From positions 6,572,001-6,636,000 of the forward strand of contig NZ_CP041656.2 of the NCBI RefSeq assembly GCF_007290395.2: a DNA stretch of 64,000 bases, given 5' to 3'. This document shows, one piece after another, positions 63,126 to 64,000 of this stretch. The position numbers and the translations under genes were made by a program. The stretch comes from Bradyrhizobium cosmicum (GTDB lineage: Bacteria > Pseudomonadota > Alphaproteobacteria > Rhizobiales > Xanthobacteraceae). The notes beneath the pieces are model-generated. The model did no database searches and was not told the origin of the DNA. It saw only the letters and a list, made by a program, of their open reading frames with translations. The number at the start of each line of letters is the position of its first letter. Positions within the stretch are counted from its first letter, which is position 1.

Positions 63126-64000
63126 ATGATCACCAAACGCCATTTCCTTCAGATCGCGGCTTTTGCCGCAGCGGCATTCGCCGCGCCGCGCGCATTTGCG
63201 ATCGGCAATCCCTCCTATCCCTCGCGCAGCGTGAAGTGGGTGGTGCCTTATGCGGCGGGCGGCGCGACCGACGTGCTGTCGCGGCTGCTGTGCCAGCGCT
63301 TGTCCGACCGGCTCGGCCAGACCTTCGTGGTCGAGAACAAGCCTGGCGCCGGCAGCAACATCGGGACACAAGCGGTGATCACGTCCGCGCCCGACGGTTA
63401 CACGCTGCTGCTGACCTCGACCGCCAATGCAATCAACGCCTCGTTCGATCCGGCACTGCCGTATGATTTCGCCAAGGGCATCGCGCCGGTCGCGGGTGTC
63501 GCCCGAATTCCCCTGGTGCTGGTCGTCAACAACGACCTGCCGGTGAAGACCGTCGCCGACTTCGTCGCCTACGCCAAGGCCAGTCCCGGCAAGATGTCGA
63601 TCGCCTCCTCCGGCATCGGCACGTCGCTGCATCTCTCGGGCGAGCTGTTCAAGTCGATGGCCGGCGTGCAGTTCACCCACGTGCCCTATCGCGGCTCGGC
63701 GCCGGGATTGACCGACGTCGTGAGCGGCCAGATCCAGGGCATGTTCGACAACGTCACCTCGTCCTTCGAGCTGGTGCGCGCCGGCAAGCTCCGCGCACTC
63801 GGCGTGACCACGCGCGACCGCTCGGAGATTCTGCCCGACGTGCCGCCGATCGCCGAGACACTTCCAGGCTATGAGACGAGCTCATTCTACGGCGTCGGCG
63901 CGCCGCACGACACGCCGCGCGAGATCGTCGACCTGCTCAATCGCGAGATCGACACGGCGCTGTCCGACGACGAGATCAAGGCCCGCATCGCCGAACTCGG
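63126..64000 (+). CDS. Tripartite tricarboxylate transporter substrate-binding protein, cut by window edge
   Basis: The frame is open from the ATG at 63126 to the window end (291 codons seen). A signal peptide with twin-arginine-free start MITKRHFLQIAAFAAAAFAA is followed by YPSRSVKWVVPYAAGGATDVL, the Bug-family hallmark. SAPDGYTLLLTS, HVPYRGSAPGL and VPPIAETLPGYE follow. It is a paralogue of the protein at 8901-9866 but clearly diverged. No transporter genes are seen. The C-terminus is missing. Confidence 0.92.
   Translation, partial: MITKRHFLQIAAFAAAAFAAPRAFAIGNPSYPSRSVKWVVPYAAGGATDVLSRLLCQRLSDRLGQTFVVENKPGAGSNIGTQAVITSAPDGYTLLLTSTANAINASFDPALPYDFAKGIAPVAGVARIPLVLVVNNDLPVKTVADFVAYAKASPGKMSIASSGIGTSLHLSGELFKSMAGVQFTHVPYRGSAPGLTDVVSGQIQGMFDNVTSSFELVRAGKLRALGVTTRDRSEILPDVPPIAETLPGYETSSFYGVGAPHDTPREIVDLLNREIDTALSDDEIKARIAEL

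Noticed and set aside
63078..63680. A 200-codon minus-strand open frame at the right edge.
   Set aside because: It is opposite the Bug-type gene at 63126, whose signal peptide and motifs are clear.

Overview
The window looks like chromosome of a Bradyrhizobium-type alphaproteobacterium. The grounds are a GC-rich, alpha-proteobacterial gene repertoire (CpdR, homospermidine synthase, KpsF/GutQ isomerase, GltB/GltD), a ROSE-type RNA thermometer on a small heat-shock gene, and many mosaic palindromic intergenic repeats. The genus is inferred from pattern recognition; no database search was possible.

Bases 1 to about 5790 differ from the rest. They are more AT-rich, sparsely coding, and hold decayed material: the 3' end of one alpha/beta hydrolase, a second complete hydrolase, a frameshifted IS5-type transposase remnant, an orphan phosphopantetheinyl transferase and a small unknown gene. 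This stretch ends exactly at the 3' end of a tRNA-Val(GAC) gene (5790-5864, minus strand). That is the expected geometry for the end of a genomic island, and tRNA-Val is a known integration site of Bradyrhizobium symbiosis islands. Ordinary dense core chromosome begins on the other side.

5.9-21.5 kb holds cpdR, an N-formylglutamate amidohydrolase, hisN, a tripartite-transporter binding protein, a LysR regulator, TauE/SafE and LysE exporters, a cyclase-TPR protein, a large di-heme cytochrome with an unusual N-terminus, a lipase-like hydrolase, and hsp20 with a sigma-32 promoter and ROSE thermometer. 21.9-28.3 kb is gltB-gltD. 28.4-40.9 kb holds an outer-membrane barrel protein, a KpsF/GutQ isomerase, a carboxymuconolactone-decarboxylase-like protein divergent from an HxlR regulator with a double palindromic operator, NfeD plus stomatin, hemH, a Ni/Co exporter with a DUF1007 partner, and an M3 peptidase.

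41-45.5 kb is a polyamine locus. A long structured leader (candidate speF RNA) precedes ornithine decarboxylase, followed by a GNAT protein, a RidA protein and homospermidine synthase. 46.9-51.7 kb is a zinc-uptake operon read leftward from a near-perfect Zur box: a His-rich membrane miniprotein, ABC ATPase, permease, binding protein, a COG0523 GTPase and a WD40 protein. A split two-gene permease lies immediately upstream. 53-58.5 kb has sodB, GNAT, MATE, DUF2147 and DUF3095 (cyclase-like) genes and small proteins. 58.6-62.9 kb is a compact SDR / AMP-ligase / acyl-carrier-protein / acyl-CoA-synthetase cluster of unknown product. The window ends inside a second tripartite-transporter binding protein.

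Most convergent gene ends carry one of several long palindromic repeat families.
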